A stretch of 64,000 nucleotides of DNA from Anarhynchus alexandrinus (taxonomy: Eukaryota; Chordata; Aves; Charadriiformes; Charadriidae): assembly GCA_008711295.1 (NCBI GenBank), contig VUYV01000020.1:373558-437557 (forward strand). The letters are read 5' to 3'. Numbering within the stretch: position 1 is the stretch's first letter; each line of letters starts with the position of its first letter. This document shows, piece by piece, positions 13,201 to 24,401 of this stretch. The notes under the pieces are model-generated. The model saw only the letters and a list, made by a program, of their open reading frames with translations, ran no database searches and had not been told where the DNA came from. The position numbers were made by a program, and so were the translations under genes.

Positions 13201-16200
13201 TCCCTGCTTTGAGGAACTGAGAATCTCTGGTAGCTTCTTCAACAATATGATGCCCGTATTCTCATTCACAAAAAGTTCCATTAGAGTAGTCAGTCAAAAC
13301 TCTTTTTTGATTTTTATTCCTAATGTGAATAATAAGCCACCTGCCTGGTAACAACGTTACAGGCACTTAAAAAAATTTGCTGTGGAAACATTTGGAAAGA
13401 GTTACACTCAAGAAAATTACTTGCTAAAAAGGTTTAGCTTAAATGCAAATTCAGCCTCAGCTCATCTGTATAAACATGTTTTAAAAGAAAGGGAAAAAAC
13501 ACCCACTTCCCTAATGTGCTGATCAGAGCTGTTAATAGCAGTCTAAAACATGCATAAGTTAAGCAAAACTCCCCAGTTTCTCCAGAACAGGGCAGAACTT
13601 AATCCTCAGGCACTGCCTGCCTGAAAACTTGAAGATCACAAGAAAGGAAGAGAGATGAGATTTGGATGCAGATTCCAAACAAACACTTTTAATACTTGAC
13701 TTATGAATATGGATCTTCTCTTTTTTTTATACAAACCGTACCTAAAATTATGAAGAAATATTTAAACTGCTGTCGTGAATATTTTGTTCAGAGTAACTAA
13801 ATATTTGTGTAGTTTTGTAAAAAGACTTTGTTCTACCTAATTGTGTTGTAAAATCACCTAGATCCTGTCTGCAAAAGCAAATCTTAAGTTTTTCAGAAGG
13901 TAAAAATCCACCTCAATTTAAAACTAATAAAACATAATAACAGGTAGTAGGAGTGGAAGTTCAATTTATCAGCCCTATCTTTGAGCAGAGCTAAATTGTT
14001 TAGTAGACATCTATTCTAGTCTTTGAAAGATACATGATAACATAGAAGACAAGAGAAGACTGAAGAGCTGTATGATTGTGGCTTGCAAAAGCTGCTTTAA
14101 ATAATGAAACACTGAAAAATGTCAATATTTTATGAACTGAACTGTAAAGAATCACAAGAGATTGATGCAGACCCTGAGAACATTGTGTAGTATATCTTAA
14201 GCAAAAATGTCAAACACTCAAAAAACCCACCAGTGTTTCTATCAGTCAATGCTAAGGACTTATATATGGTCTTTGTTCAGGTTCTCTCAACTAGAGAGAG
14301 GTTCTCTCAATTTAAATAGTTGGCAGTCATAATTTTTAATTTTCATAATTGCAGTTGCCTTTAAATCAACTCAGCTTGAAAAACTCCTGCAAGGGACCTT
14401 GCTGGAAATCATCAAACTTACTGTCCTGGAGAAGAATCCTGATCCTTGTCAGCTACAGCTACAGCCCCACAGCAAAGGAGAGGCAACACAGATGAATTCA
14501 GCTTAGGAGTACAGGAATTACTTGATCTTAGGTCAGAGATGGCCACTGATGTTCTTTGAATAGGAATAGACAAGAAGCTTCTCTACAGAGGTAGATAATT
14601 CTTTTTGTCTTCAGATTACATCTTTTCGGTTCAAGATTGTACATATTCTCATACGTCAAAACTGTGGTCCTTGAAAATGCTATGCTTGTTTTTAAAGAAA
14701 AGGATAGAAACCTGCATTTTTTTCTGAAAATTTTAAACTGTAATTTGAACAAAGCTAGCAAATTCATTCACACATGGATCCTGAATCCAGAGAATTTTCT
14801 GGATTCTCTGTGGGCTGCTGGCTAAAAGTCAACACAAGTAAAATGGGGGAAAAAAAAAAAAAAGGGATACATGAGCTAAAACTTCTTGCTACAAGTGCTT
14901 GCTTTCCTGGATGACCCTAGTCTGGACAGATAAGGGCTCTACTTTTTACACCCCAACTAACTACATGTGATTCAAACTAGAATCTAACTCACAGAGAGAC
15001 TATTTAGCACTGAGGTACATCTTCAGGTTATTTCCAGATAGGAATACAGATGTGTGTAGCTAAAAGACTCCGTGCATGCTGTTCCTATCTGCTGCATGGG
15101 ATATTATATTGCTGTGCAAATCTGTCTATTCTAATAAATCAGCCTACAGATGTGTAGCGGGAGTGTGTGCTTTTGTGCGCAAAAGGCTTCTGAAGAGACC
15201 ATCAGCTCACCTCTGCGGAGATACCGCCTATGCTGGAGACTGGAGCCCCACTTGGAGAAGTGAGTGAGTGCCTACAGGAAGGAAGGAGTGAAAGGCTGCC
15301 CCTCAGGTGGGCTCCCTTTGCTTCGACAAGGAGCTGCGGTTGCATGACTCACTGGCTGGCCATCATGGGAATGTCTGAGAGTAGGACAATGTCTTGGGCA
15401 TGCTGTGGATGGACCACAAGCCGTGCACTGTTTAGATTCATCCGCTATTTCTTTTGGGGAAGCACGGTAAATTATGATGGCAAGCTTAAAACAATCTGAC
15501 AATTATAGACACTTATTTTAAACACAGCTGTTAAGAAAGGATACTAATTTATAATTTTAATAATCATCCTTTGTTTAGGCTCAAGTGTCCTGAGCCCAGC
15601 AGGCAAACACTGCAAAACTGACTAACCAACAGGAATGGAAAAAGGATCTGGTCATGTGACAGACTCTGAGACAGATTAAAGCCACTGCACAAAATACTCT
15701 ACCCTCCACATAGGGGCTTCAATCAGTAAAATTCCTACTGACCAGCAAAATCAATAGGAAGTCTTTCCATTCATTGCAGCTCACTGAGATTGAAGCCTTT
15801 TAAGAAAAATAGCATATCTACTTGTTTATGCCCCTGTTCCACCCCTTTGTGTGGGGGAGTGGTCCATTGCACACAATTTAGGATCACAGTCCTTGCTAAG
15901 AACTGCTAGGTAGGTGCTTCCCTCATTCTCATTCTTGTGTCCCAGGAAGACCACTCTGGAGCACGGCTTCTCGCTGCCATCCCTTTGCACAGGAATGCAA
16001 CAGCATCTGAACTATTGCTGCACATACTTAGCCTGCCTCAGAAAAAAAACCTTAATTAGGAATCAGACGTGAGGCTGGTGTGATAAGGACAAATCAAGTC
16101 ACTGGCTTTCTCTGAACTCCACGTGCCTGTTTTGCTCAGGATCTCCCAGGCTATTTGGGACAGCTACTGTTCATCTGCTTTGGAGGTAGTCACTCACACC

Positions 16201-16648
16201 ACTTTGATTTGGCTGCCTGCAAAGCATGTTTTAATTATTTGGTGTTGTTAGCCTCTACCAGGCCCTTCTTGGCTAAGCCCCTTTGTTATAAGGCCAGACT
16301 GATTTCTGTTTTCTAAATACAGGTGAGGGTCTGTGCCGGGCTGGCGTGTCTCTGTACAGTACTCTGATGTTACAACCTGCCTGGTGGCAAGATCAGTTCA
16401 GGCTGTGCCTGGCGTCATGCTTGAGCCCAGGTGTTTAGCCTTTTTCTGGGGTCTGCTTCATCCCTTCTTGCATGTCCTAGCTCTTCCACTCCTCATGCTT
16501 CTTCCCACCTGCAGCCTACACCAGGAAGCCTTGCACATTTTTACCCTGCAGGCTTACTTTCTTGAAACTGGTTTCTGTTCCACCCAAAACGGGCACGAGC
16601 TGTGCCTGTTTCCACCTGAGGCTGCTTGTTAGGCATGATGCCACACCT

Positions 16649-16800
16649 CATCACAGTCTCACACAATACCTGAGGGTGGAGGGGACCTTTAGAGGTCCTC
16701 CAGTCCAGCCGCCTGCTTAGGCCAGGGTCAGCATTCAAGCATCCTGATGCAAAACACAGACAGGCGCACTGCAGACTGACATTAAACACCTCTGCAGACA
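16649..16800 (-). mobile_element. CR1 LINE 3'-end fragment
   Basis: On the + strand the sequence starts with a degenerate form of the avian CR1 3' terminus (TCACAGTCTCACACAATACC). It continues with GGGACCTTTAGAGGTCCTCCAGTCCAGCC, the antisense of the usual CR1 tail that reads GGCTGGACT...GACC...AAAGGTCCC. The insertion is therefore in minus orientation and 5'-truncated, as is normal for CR1. The part past about 16,735 is more diverged, so the right edge is uncertain. Confidence 0.75.
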
Positions 16801-19266
16801 CCTTTTGCTATTGGAGAAAAAGTGATGGAAATGAAAGCCCAGCATTTTTCTCCCTACCTACTTTTTAAAAAAAAATAGCTTGTAATTTTCATTTCATCAC
16901 CTTCCACCACAAACCTTGAAAGAGCAGCAGACAGAGGACCTACACACATACTCCCAACCTCTAACATTGGTGTGGCTGGGAGCTGCTCCAAATGCATCAT
17001 TAGAAGTAGTATTCTGCCCTTTTTTAACCCAGAGAGCCAGGATCTGCTGCTCTCTGTGCCCAGCTGGTCTTTAAACAATTGTTTACCCTGACAGTCAAAC
17101 TTGGGTACTAGTTTCTAGCACAGCAGTCTAAGCAGGGCTGGGTTTCTCTCTTTGTGACATAGAGAGCAAGGCAAAAGCAGACAGTAGAGACCCAAGCCAC
17201 CCACCCAGCACCATCCCAAGCTTTAAGAGGGGGAGACCAAGCAAAGACAAGGGGGGCAAAACATCTTTCAGGTTATTAAGCAGCTGCTGCAAGGGTAATC
17301 ACGGATGGTGTCCCCATGAGCCATGGCTCCTCTTTCCATAGTCTCATTCCACTTCTGTCTGCTTCTCTTCCACTTATGCCGATGCGCTGGTCTGCCTGGA
17401 TTATGTATAATTATGAAATCTTTAAGACATTCTTTGATGCTAATTCAAGTCAGGAGGGGCTTTATTTTACACAGACGCTTTTTCCTTCAGCTTTCATAAG
17501 TCTGAGCAGCACACAGTGCAGCAGTGAAAAATCAGGATCCACCGGTGAAGTTTATTTTTGTAGAGGTTAGTATTCTTGGCATATGACATAGCCATGCTGC
17601 GAGAGTTTTCAAATACTAGTTATAATATTTACTTTGCTTTTGTGAAGAATGTGTTAGTTTAAACATGTCTTCTCCTAAGGTAAAGTGAAATAATTAAATG
17701 TATTTTCTCATTTTTGTGGTGCTTTCCACCTAATTTCCTCTGCAGTTTATTTATTTTCAGTGTACATGGGATTGTACAAAGAAACAAGCAATTGCGAGGA
17801 ATAGTGTAATAAAAAAGTTCAATGGATATTTTAATTGTTTTGCAGACAAGATGTATTTATTTCCTTGAGGGGAAGAATAATTGCAACAGCACAGTGTGGA
17901 GATGTTCATATCTTGAAAAATATCTTGTATTTCCGAATCAGTTATTTTATGTATGGGAGTATAACTGTGAAACTGCCAAATATTCTAGTAGAGATTTCTG
18001 CTAGTTCAGGAAAATGGAATTTAACACTATGCAAATCCACACAACTTCTTTTATTGTGACAGTTTTGTCAGCAACTTGAAAAGAAGCCAACTCCTACTTG
18101 CCTTAAGCATGTATTTTGTTGGGTATGGCAATGGTCAGTAGTGATAGACTGGCATTAGACTTTTGCCGAATGGATCCAACTTTCAGTGTGACTTTATGCA
18201 AAAAAACCCAGTCTTTATGGCAATCTCTTGGCAAAGGGGGAATGGTGACCATAATCCTGTCTATATCTGATCTGTCTTCTTTTCCCATCCAGACTTGTAC
18301 CTCTGGACTATCTGCAGGCTAATCTGACTGCTTCAGATGCCCAGTGCTACACGGGACCCATATTGCTCCAAGATGTGAATTCATATACAGACCAAGCTCT
18401 AAGTCTCATCATAAAAGTTCCTTCGTCCCTGAAAAGCTAGTCTGCTTCAGGACTGTGTGAATCCCAGTCAGAAAAGCTGGTGTGAGTTATCTTCTGGTAC
18501 GTGTGTATAGTGCCTAATGCAACAGAGCCTTGATCGCAGTGGCAATAACGATGCATTGGGAGACGATGACTTCTTTCAGAGGAGGTGCTGGGGAAGGCAC
18601 TACAAAGATGCATTCATGGTAGCAAATCCAAGGAGGGAGAGGCAGAAGGTTGTTTACCCAAGGTAATGTAGTGTGAGTCTGGAAACATTGAGACATGCCA
18701 GGGTTGATCATTACAGATCCCCAAGTCACAAACGAGGGCCACCAGTAGCGAATGGGTTCGGCAAAGCTAAGCCACTTCCTCCCAAGCCTCACACATCCGT
18801 CCAGACTAAGTCTGACTATCTGAGTTTCTTGGAAGTGAATTTAAGTGCCTACATGAACAGAGTGAGCAGGACTTGTCTTTTTGTGAAATGTTATTAATGA
18901 TATTTATACTGTGGTAACACTCAGGAACGGTTGAGGCCTCAGGATATTAGTTGCAAACCATAGAGTAATTACAGTTTCTGCCTGAAGGAACAAACAAGAG
19001 TCATGGTTGGAAGGTACAGTTCTGTTAAAAAAAAACCCATGTAGAAATTATATTAACATTGATATGGTCTTACTCTGCAAATCTACTTCATGTATGTATT
19101 CAGAGTCATGTGTGCTGTGTATTTTAGCAGCATAATAAAGGTCAATCACTTTTTTCCCCTACTCTGATCACAATGAGAGTAAGGTTCTAAAGAAATACCT
19201 TCTAAATTAGAATTGTGTTACTTGTACAAATCTGTGGCTAAAGGTATAATTAAGCCTACAAAATAT

Positions 19267-19289
19267 GGGGGGGGGGGGGGGGGGGGGGN
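19267..19289. repeat. Poly-G tract with an ambiguous base
   Basis: There are 22 consecutive G residues followed by one N. Either this is a true G homopolymer, which is G-quadruplex-prone, or a homopolymer sequencing problem that the assembler marked with N. The length should not be trusted. Confidence 0.8.
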
Positions 19290-21505
19290 TCTATAGTAAC
19301 GAAAAGGAAAACAGCAGATACTGATCTCCAGCTGATTCTCCACTTACAAGAAATTATAGACTGCTTTTCCTCCTTTAGCTCAGAAGAAGTTTAGAGTAAT
19401 ATTATTGGAGCTAATGGAGCTACACTACCATAAAAGCACTCTTCTGTAGCCAAAATTGGGGCTGAACACAGCATTCAACTTTGTCAAACTCTAGGATTTT
19501 AACTGTGAGCTCCCTTTCCTTGCAGGCTAAGGCTTGCTGCGTGGTGGATCTACAAGAGCACCAGGGTCGCTTGCTGGTCCTGTAGCCTGACACATTGGGC
19601 ATTGCTGATCCTTCAACTTGCTGCCTGGCAAACCTGGACATTTGGTCACAGGGAGACACTGTGGCACTATGCTGCGTAAGGAAGGCAGAGTGATCACCTG
19701 TGCTTAGATGACTTCACCCTGAACATAATGCACATCTTCGCAGCAGCATCTTGTGAAGGTCGACGCTTTGTCTTGTGAGCTGGTGCACCAGACACATCCT
19801 CCATGAGACAAGGGGCTACAGTCCTGTCTCCTTCATTTGCTGAAAAAGAACTGTGGAGGTCTGAGTGCTGCCAACATCAATGGCTCAAAAACAATAGTCC
19901 TTCCTCACTCAACTCATGGGACTGGCCACAAAGTCATGAGATTTGAACAAAAACATATATGGCAGTTTAGTTCTTGCTTTTATTTTGGTTTAAATAATGC
20001 TATTTTGGTTCTTGTTGCAGATGCACTCTCAAACTGGCTTCTCCCCTGCCCATTAAGCCTTTAACCCTTAAAGCAATCCTGCCATCTCATTGGGCAGCAA
20101 TCCTGCATCCATCCTGCTTGCAATCTTCCAGCCAGTTCTGCCCTTCTCAGCCTCAGCTACGCCCTTACTGAAGAGGACCCAGAGGGCTGTCCCTCTGCAG
20201 GAGGTCTACAGGCTAAGGACATTTCTTTATGTTTCCCTGCGTTCACCCTTTAGTCACAAACCAGGAGGGAAATGAACAGAAACAGTGTGAACTGGTTTCC
20301 CAAGTCTTCTTTAAGAGAGTGGTGTGCCTGGTAGGTGGTGTGAGATACTAACTCCTGCTTCTAACTGCAAACTCCAACGGTGCCTTTTCCGCAGGATGTG
20401 GGGAGGAGCCAGAGCAGGTTTCTCACAAGCAGTGTTACCATTTACTAGAGGATCCTCAGGAGCTTTAGTAGCCACTTGGCTTGCTTCTGAAAGGCCAGCA
20501 ACTAGTTGTTTGGTGCTGGATAGATGCGCTTTTTGGCCTTTGGAAGCAGGTCTTCTACGTGTGAAGGAATTTTGAGCTGAGCTTTAAACTGCTGTGGCAG
20601 TTCAATGAAGTTCTCTTTTAGCTGTTAAAACTTCTATGGCCAACCCAGCATGTTACTGAAGCCAAACCCCAAACCAGGTCCCTAACACCCAAGACCCTCC
20701 AGACTTGGGGGGGGGAAAAGGGGTGTTTTGGGGGAGAGACCAAAACCAGACAAAAAGACAAAAAAAGTGTGGATTTCCTTGTTAGAGGAAAAAAGAGAAC
20801 ACTGAATGTTAGATTTGCTATGTAAATTTGTGAGGAGTGCTTGACCTCCACCAATTAACCTCAGCTAATACTTAACATTTTTTTTCAAGAATGTTTTTGA
20901 ACCTAGATCATTTTATGCAAGGCATCCACCTTTGTGAATATATTTTCCTTGAGGTCCCTTGCCATTTGCTGTACAGTAGCCAGTAATACACCACATTTGC
21001 CCCCTGCTTGACATGACTTAAAACCCACATTTCTTAAAAGCAACTGGCTTCTGCTGTGGAATGATGCAGTTTTTGCCCTCTGTTCAACAAACCCAGCCAC
21101 ACACGTAGTTGTGATCTCATTCTGGAAAACTTCTGAAGGACAGCGGTCTTGTGCAGAGCAACAATCCCGAGTACCACATCAGTTTCTCTTGACTTACACA
21201 GTCCTCACCCCACCCCTCCGGCTTCAAGGTATTTTTTTTGCTCCCTAAACACTGTAAAAACATTTAGCATACTCAGGATTGACGATAATTAGGCTTGGAA
21301 GGCTGAGCAGTTCAGTTGCTGAGAATATCTTCCAAGTTAAAAAAACAACAGACATATAAGTTTGCTGAGAGAGGAGGCAGTGGTCTCACAGTTAACTTCT
21401 TAGTTATCTTCAAGCTGGAGCTACTTTCAGGATTTATCTTTGGTTTTTTTTCCTGAACCACCACAGAGTTTCATTCTAGTTTAATCAACTGTGGATTTAG
21501 AAGCC

Positions 21506-21541
21506 CCCAGTGCTAGTGGCATTTTATTTTCGAGCACTGGG
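21506..21541. repeat. Stem-loop, 9-base arms
   Basis: CCCAGTGCT at 21,506-21,514 is exactly complementary to AGCACTGGG at 21,533-21,541, across an 18-base loop. It lies about 1.7 kb before the LTBP1 start codon and 88 bases before a stronger inverted repeat. No known element was recognised. Confidence 0.7.
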
Positions 21542-21629
21542 TTTCAGTTCAGAGCATTTGAGGCACAGGAGCAGAAGCCTTTAATGCCGATGTGGCTCCC
21601 TTACACTGTGACTATAGAAAGCTCCAAAC

Positions 21630-21682
21630 TCTCATCTATTTAAAACACCTATTTATTTTTGAGCAGTTTTAAATAGATGAGA
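21630..21682. repeat. Perfect 17-base inverted repeat
   Basis: The arms TCTCATCTATTTAAAAC (21,630-21,646) and GTTTTAAATAGATGAGA (21,666-21,682) are fully complementary, with a 19-base AT-rich loop. No flanking target duplication or transposon motif was seen. It could be a small MITE remnant, a protein-binding palindrome, or a hairpin in an unannotated transcript. Confidence 0.85.
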
Positions 21683-22701
21683 ACTAAGGAGGAAGAGACC
21701 GTTGTGCTTGTAACACTGGCTCTTGCATGGAATCTTGTCAATGTGAAACCCTCCTGCTCCCCATGCCAGCTGCGTAGAGCATTTAAGAACAAAATCTCAT
21801 CAGTTTGTAGCCAGGGTCAGTGTCCTTAAAGCTCTGGAAAAGAGCAGAGGAGAACCCGGGGAGGAGGACGTGGATTCCAAGCTATTGGATTTGCAAACTG
21901 TTTGATCCTCCGCAAAGTTTCTTGGAAAGAACTCAGACACATCAGCTTCTGAGTATTTTAAAAGATGTAATCTTCAGATTATTTTGTGAACTTTTTGGGT
22001 TTTCTTTATTTACAATGTTAAAGGGTGACATTGGTTAAGATACACTGGACAGAAATGTAGGCAGTTTTGCTTATATATTAATTCCAAGAGTACAATTGTG
22101 GTTTGTATTTTGTTCTTTAGGAATACATACTTTACAAACAAAGAAAACCGGGAAAGAATACGGTCCCTCCTAAATCCTGATAGGATTTCTGCCAAGAGCA
22201 GTCTTGAATCTATGGCCCTCACCAGGCAGAAACTGAGGAACGTGGTTACCTTTAACATGTGTAAGTGCTTTCATTGAGTTCCTACCTACAAAGTGAAGAA
22301 TGTATACAAAGCTTTTGGGGGTTTAGAGCCTTACCTCCATCTGACATCACTGCTCCACTCAGACGGAGCCTTCTTAAACTGTTGCATTGAGCCCCACGGC
22401 AAGACACACAGGCAGCAATGTGGGTATTGCCCTTTTCTTCTCCAACTCCCCCATTTCCATTAAAATCGAAAAGAAACGCTCAGCTATGGCAAAAGTGCAG
22501 GTACGCTGCCCGAGCTGTACGGCGCAGCAACGTTGGCTGTGCCACGGGCAGCGTGGCGACTCAGCGCCCCGAAGTTAAAACACGTATTTTTGAGGCTTGC
22601 TGAGCGGCGCAGGCTCTGGCGCAGGCTCTGACGGCCCCGCCGGGGGGGGAGCCGGGACCCCCGCGGCCGCCCCGCTCCCCCCCCCCCTCCCCGCCACCTG
22701 G

Positions 22702-22825
22702 NNNNNNNNNNNNNNNNNNNNNNNNNNNNNNNNNNNNNNNNNNNNNNNNNNNNNNNNNNNNNNNNNNNNNNNNNNNNNNNNNNNNNNNNNNNNNNNNNNN
22801 NNNNNNNNNNNNNNNNNNNNNNNNN
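22702..22825. other. Assembly gap (124 N)
   Basis: This is unresolved sequence flanked on both sides by C-rich runs (the left flank has a run of 10 C or more). The gap lies in the CpG island and probably reflects poor sequencing of extreme GC. Promoter or 5' UTR sequence is missing here, and the true length may differ from 124. Confidence 0.95.
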
Positions 22826-22931
22826 CCCCCCCTCCTCCAACCCTTCCCCTTCCCCTGCCGCTCCTGCTCCTCCTCCCTTCCCGCTCCGGCTCGCGGCTCG
22901 GCTCGCACCAGCCGCTTCCTTTCTTCCAGCG

Positions 22932-22967
22932 ATGTTTTCCTGCTCCGCGGGGCGACGTGTTTGCTGA
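22932..22967 (+). CDS. Possible upstream ORF in the LTBP1 5' leader
   Basis: This is an 11-codon ATG-initiated frame (MFSCSAGRRVC, then TGA) lying 231 bases upstream of the main start codon. It is the only ATG between the gap and the LTBP1 start. If transcription starts before 22,932, it could reduce translation of the main frame. The transcription start is unknown, so this is a candidate only. The context is GCGATGT, with G at -3 but T at +4, so it is of intermediate strength. Confidence 0.35.
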   Translation: MFSCSAGRRVC

Positions 22968-23198
22968 ACTTTTCCAACAGTTTGGGGGGCGGGTGGGGGG
23001 AACTTGAGGCTTTTTTTTTCCCTTCCCTCCCCCTTTCCCCCGCCTCGGAGCAGGTTGGGGGGCAGCGAGCGGAGGAAGGACCCGCACCGGTGTGCGCAGG
23101 GAGCGGGTGGCAGGCACACGCGTCCTTGGGAGGAGAGGAAACCCCTTGCACCCGGGGGTGCGCGAAGCTCGACGGCTGCCGGGGCTCCCGCTGTGGAA

Positions 23199-23380
23199 AT
23201 GGCTCGGATCAGATGGGGCTTCTCCCCCATCTTCCTCCTCCTTGCTGCCTGTGCACTTTTGTCACCGGCGCTCGCTGCCTCCGAGAAGGGCAGGCTGAGG
23301 AGGATCACGTACGTCCTGCAGCCCGGCCGGGCGGGCTCCTCCGGCAGCCGGCATCAGCGCCCGACCCTCCTCGGGGGGGA

Positions 23381-23411
<31 letters not shown>

Positions 23412-23689
23412 ACGTTTAACGTACAGCTGAACACGCGTTACGGCGGCGGCGGCGGCAGCAGCACCCTGGAGCGGACCCGGCGGATGAGCAAGCCGGGCGG
23501 CGCGGGCGTCCAGCTCCGCTTGGGCCCCGCCGGGCAGGTCCACCCCAACTCCGCCGCTCACGCCGCCTCCTTCGCCAAGCCGGCCCGCTTCGGCCCGCGG
23601 CCCAAGCCGCCGCCGCCGCCGGGCCCCCACGGCAACAGCAGCGCCGGCCTGCCCCTCCGCCAGAAGCACCAGCTGCCGCCGCTGCCCGG
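23199..23689 (+). CDS. LTBP1: LTBP1 long form, coding exon 1
   Basis: This exon encodes residues 1-163 and two bases of codon 164 of latent TGF-beta binding protein 1, a secreted protein that anchors latent TGF-beta complexes to the extracellular matrix. The start ATG has G at -3 and G at +4, and no in-frame ATG lies upstream within the island. Residues 1-26 form a signal peptide (hydrophobic IFLLLAACALL, likely cleavage after ALA). Then come the conserved block GRLRRITYVLQPG (31-43), polyglutamine (62-70), RTFNVQLNTRY (71-81), a glycine run (82-86) and ERTRRMSKPGGA (91-102). A polyproline run (137-141) and an N-glycosylation site (N146-S-S) follow. The GRLRRITYV, RTFNV-LN-RY and ERTRR-SKPGGA blocks match remembered mammalian LTBP1L, so the assignment is firm. 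The exon ends at a canonical donor (CCCGG|GTAAGG). This N-terminus is specific to the long isoform; the short isoform uses a different first exon, which is not seen here. Confidence 0.95.
23382..23408 (+). repeat. LTBP1: In-frame CAG/CAA repeat (polyglutamine)
   Basis: Nine glutamine codons (four CAG, one CAA, four CAG) lie inside LTBP1 exon 1, between two conserved blocks. The single CAA interruption would tend to stabilise the repeat. Length variation between individuals or species is likely. Confidence 0.95.
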
Positions 23690-24278
23690 GTAAGGCGCCC
23701 TCCCGCACGCCGTGCCCCGCACGTCCCCCCGCTCCCCAGTACGGCTGAGGCGACGGTGGTGCTCCCCGCGCGCCTGCAGCCTGCCTTCCTTACCCCCCAA
23801 CTCCCCGAGCACCTTTGTCGCGGCCGCTGTCGCCTCCCCTCGGGGCAGGGGGCCGGGGGAGCCCGCGCCGGACCAGCCCCCCCCACACCACCCGGGAACC
23901 CGCGGCGGGGGCCGCGCTCGGGCTGAGGCGTCGAGTGCGCGAGGAGCCCCGCAGCCGCCCTCCTCTCGGCCCTCCCGCTGAGGCGGGGGGGGTGGCCCCG
24001 GCCCTCGCCTCAGTCGTCTGCGTCCCTGAAGGCAGTGCTCGGGGTGCCCGTCCGTCCCCGGCCCTCTCCGGGAGGCGCCGGCTCGCCTTTCCAGTCAGCC
24101 GGCGCCGGGCGAGGAGTTTTCTCAGACGCTCTTCGGGACGTTTAATTCTTCCCGCCTTTTCTCTCCCCGGCCCAGCGCCCGCCCCGCGGCCCGGCTGGGG
24201 ATGTGGAGCGGGGCCGGCCGCCGCGGCGCCGGTGGGGGGGCCCCGCCGGACTCTCCTCCCTCTCTGCTGTTCCCGCAG
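23690..24278 (+). other. LTBP1: LTBP1 intron 1 (589 bp)
   Basis: This intron runs from GT (23,690) to AG (24,278). It interrupts codon 164 after its second base. It is short, GC-rich and entirely inside the CpG island. The 3' end has a pyrimidine-rich tract (CTCTCCTCCCTCTCTGCTGTTCCCGCAG). Several long open frames on both strands here are products of GC-rich composition, not genes. Confidence 0.9.
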
Positions 24279-24349
24279 GGTCAATGTCTGCGGGGGGCAG
24301 TGCTGCCACGGCTGGAGCAAGGCCACGGGCTCCCAGAGGTGCATCAAAC
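24279..24349 (+). CDS. LTBP1: LTBP1 coding exon 2
   Basis: This 71-base exon completes codon 164 (Gly), encodes residues 165-187, and gives the first base of codon 188. The peptide VNVCGGQCCHGWSKATGS, then QRCIK, is almost identical to remembered mammalian LTBP1 (VNVCGGRCCHGWSKAPGS). The C-x3-CC-x-GW pattern is the cysteine-rich segment just before the first EGF-like domain, comparable with the N-terminal unique domain of fibrillins. Its cysteines are C168, C172, C173 and C185. The flanking acceptor (CCCGCAG|G) and donor (AAAC|GTGAGT) are canonical. The exon is in phase with both neighbours, which confirms the model across a 14-kb intron. Confidence 0.95.
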
Positions 24350-24399
24350 GTGAGTAGCCATGTGGGGCGGGGGGGGTGTGGGGACACCGCTGCAGTTCA

Positions 24400-24401
24400 N
24401 N
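24400..24401. other. Two ambiguous bases
   Basis: Two N residues lie just inside intron 2, in GC-rich sequence. They mark a small unresolved position and do not affect coding. Confidence 0.9.

Larger units (their letters stand above)
3791..16640. other. Upstream noncoding DNA with simple repeats
   Basis: No convincing exon or RNA gene is visible in these 12.8 kb. The longest open frame (8,775-9,182, +) begins at GTG, resembles no family I know, and has no splice or promoter context. Simple sequence includes poly-A at about 10,209-10,223 and 14,850-14,863, a 27-bp tandem duplication near 8,482-8,530, and a pyrimidine-rich tract around 9,398-9,570. A small stem-loop lies at 14,783-14,806, with 9-base arms GAATCCAGA / TCTGGATTC and a 6-base loop. 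Confidence 0.6.
16801..22480. other. Proximal upstream region of LTBP1, noncoding
   Basis: No exon or transposon is recognisable in this stretch. It contains a 22-G homopolymer ending in one N (19,267-19,289) and two perfect stem-loops at 21,506-21,541 and 21,630-21,682. These lie within about 1 kb of the start of the CpG island, so the region may hold promoter-proximal regulatory elements. That is an inference from position only. Confidence 0.5.

Noticed and set aside
23004..23198. In-frame N-terminal extension of LTBP1
   Set aside because: The upstream open frame starts at TTG, not ATG. The ATG at 23,199 has good context and is followed directly by a signal peptide.
22484..23308. 274-residue minus-strand open frame in the CpG island
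   Set aside because: It runs through the N gap and GC-rich sequence opposite LTBP1 exon 1. It has low-complexity Arg/Gly/Pro content and no family match.
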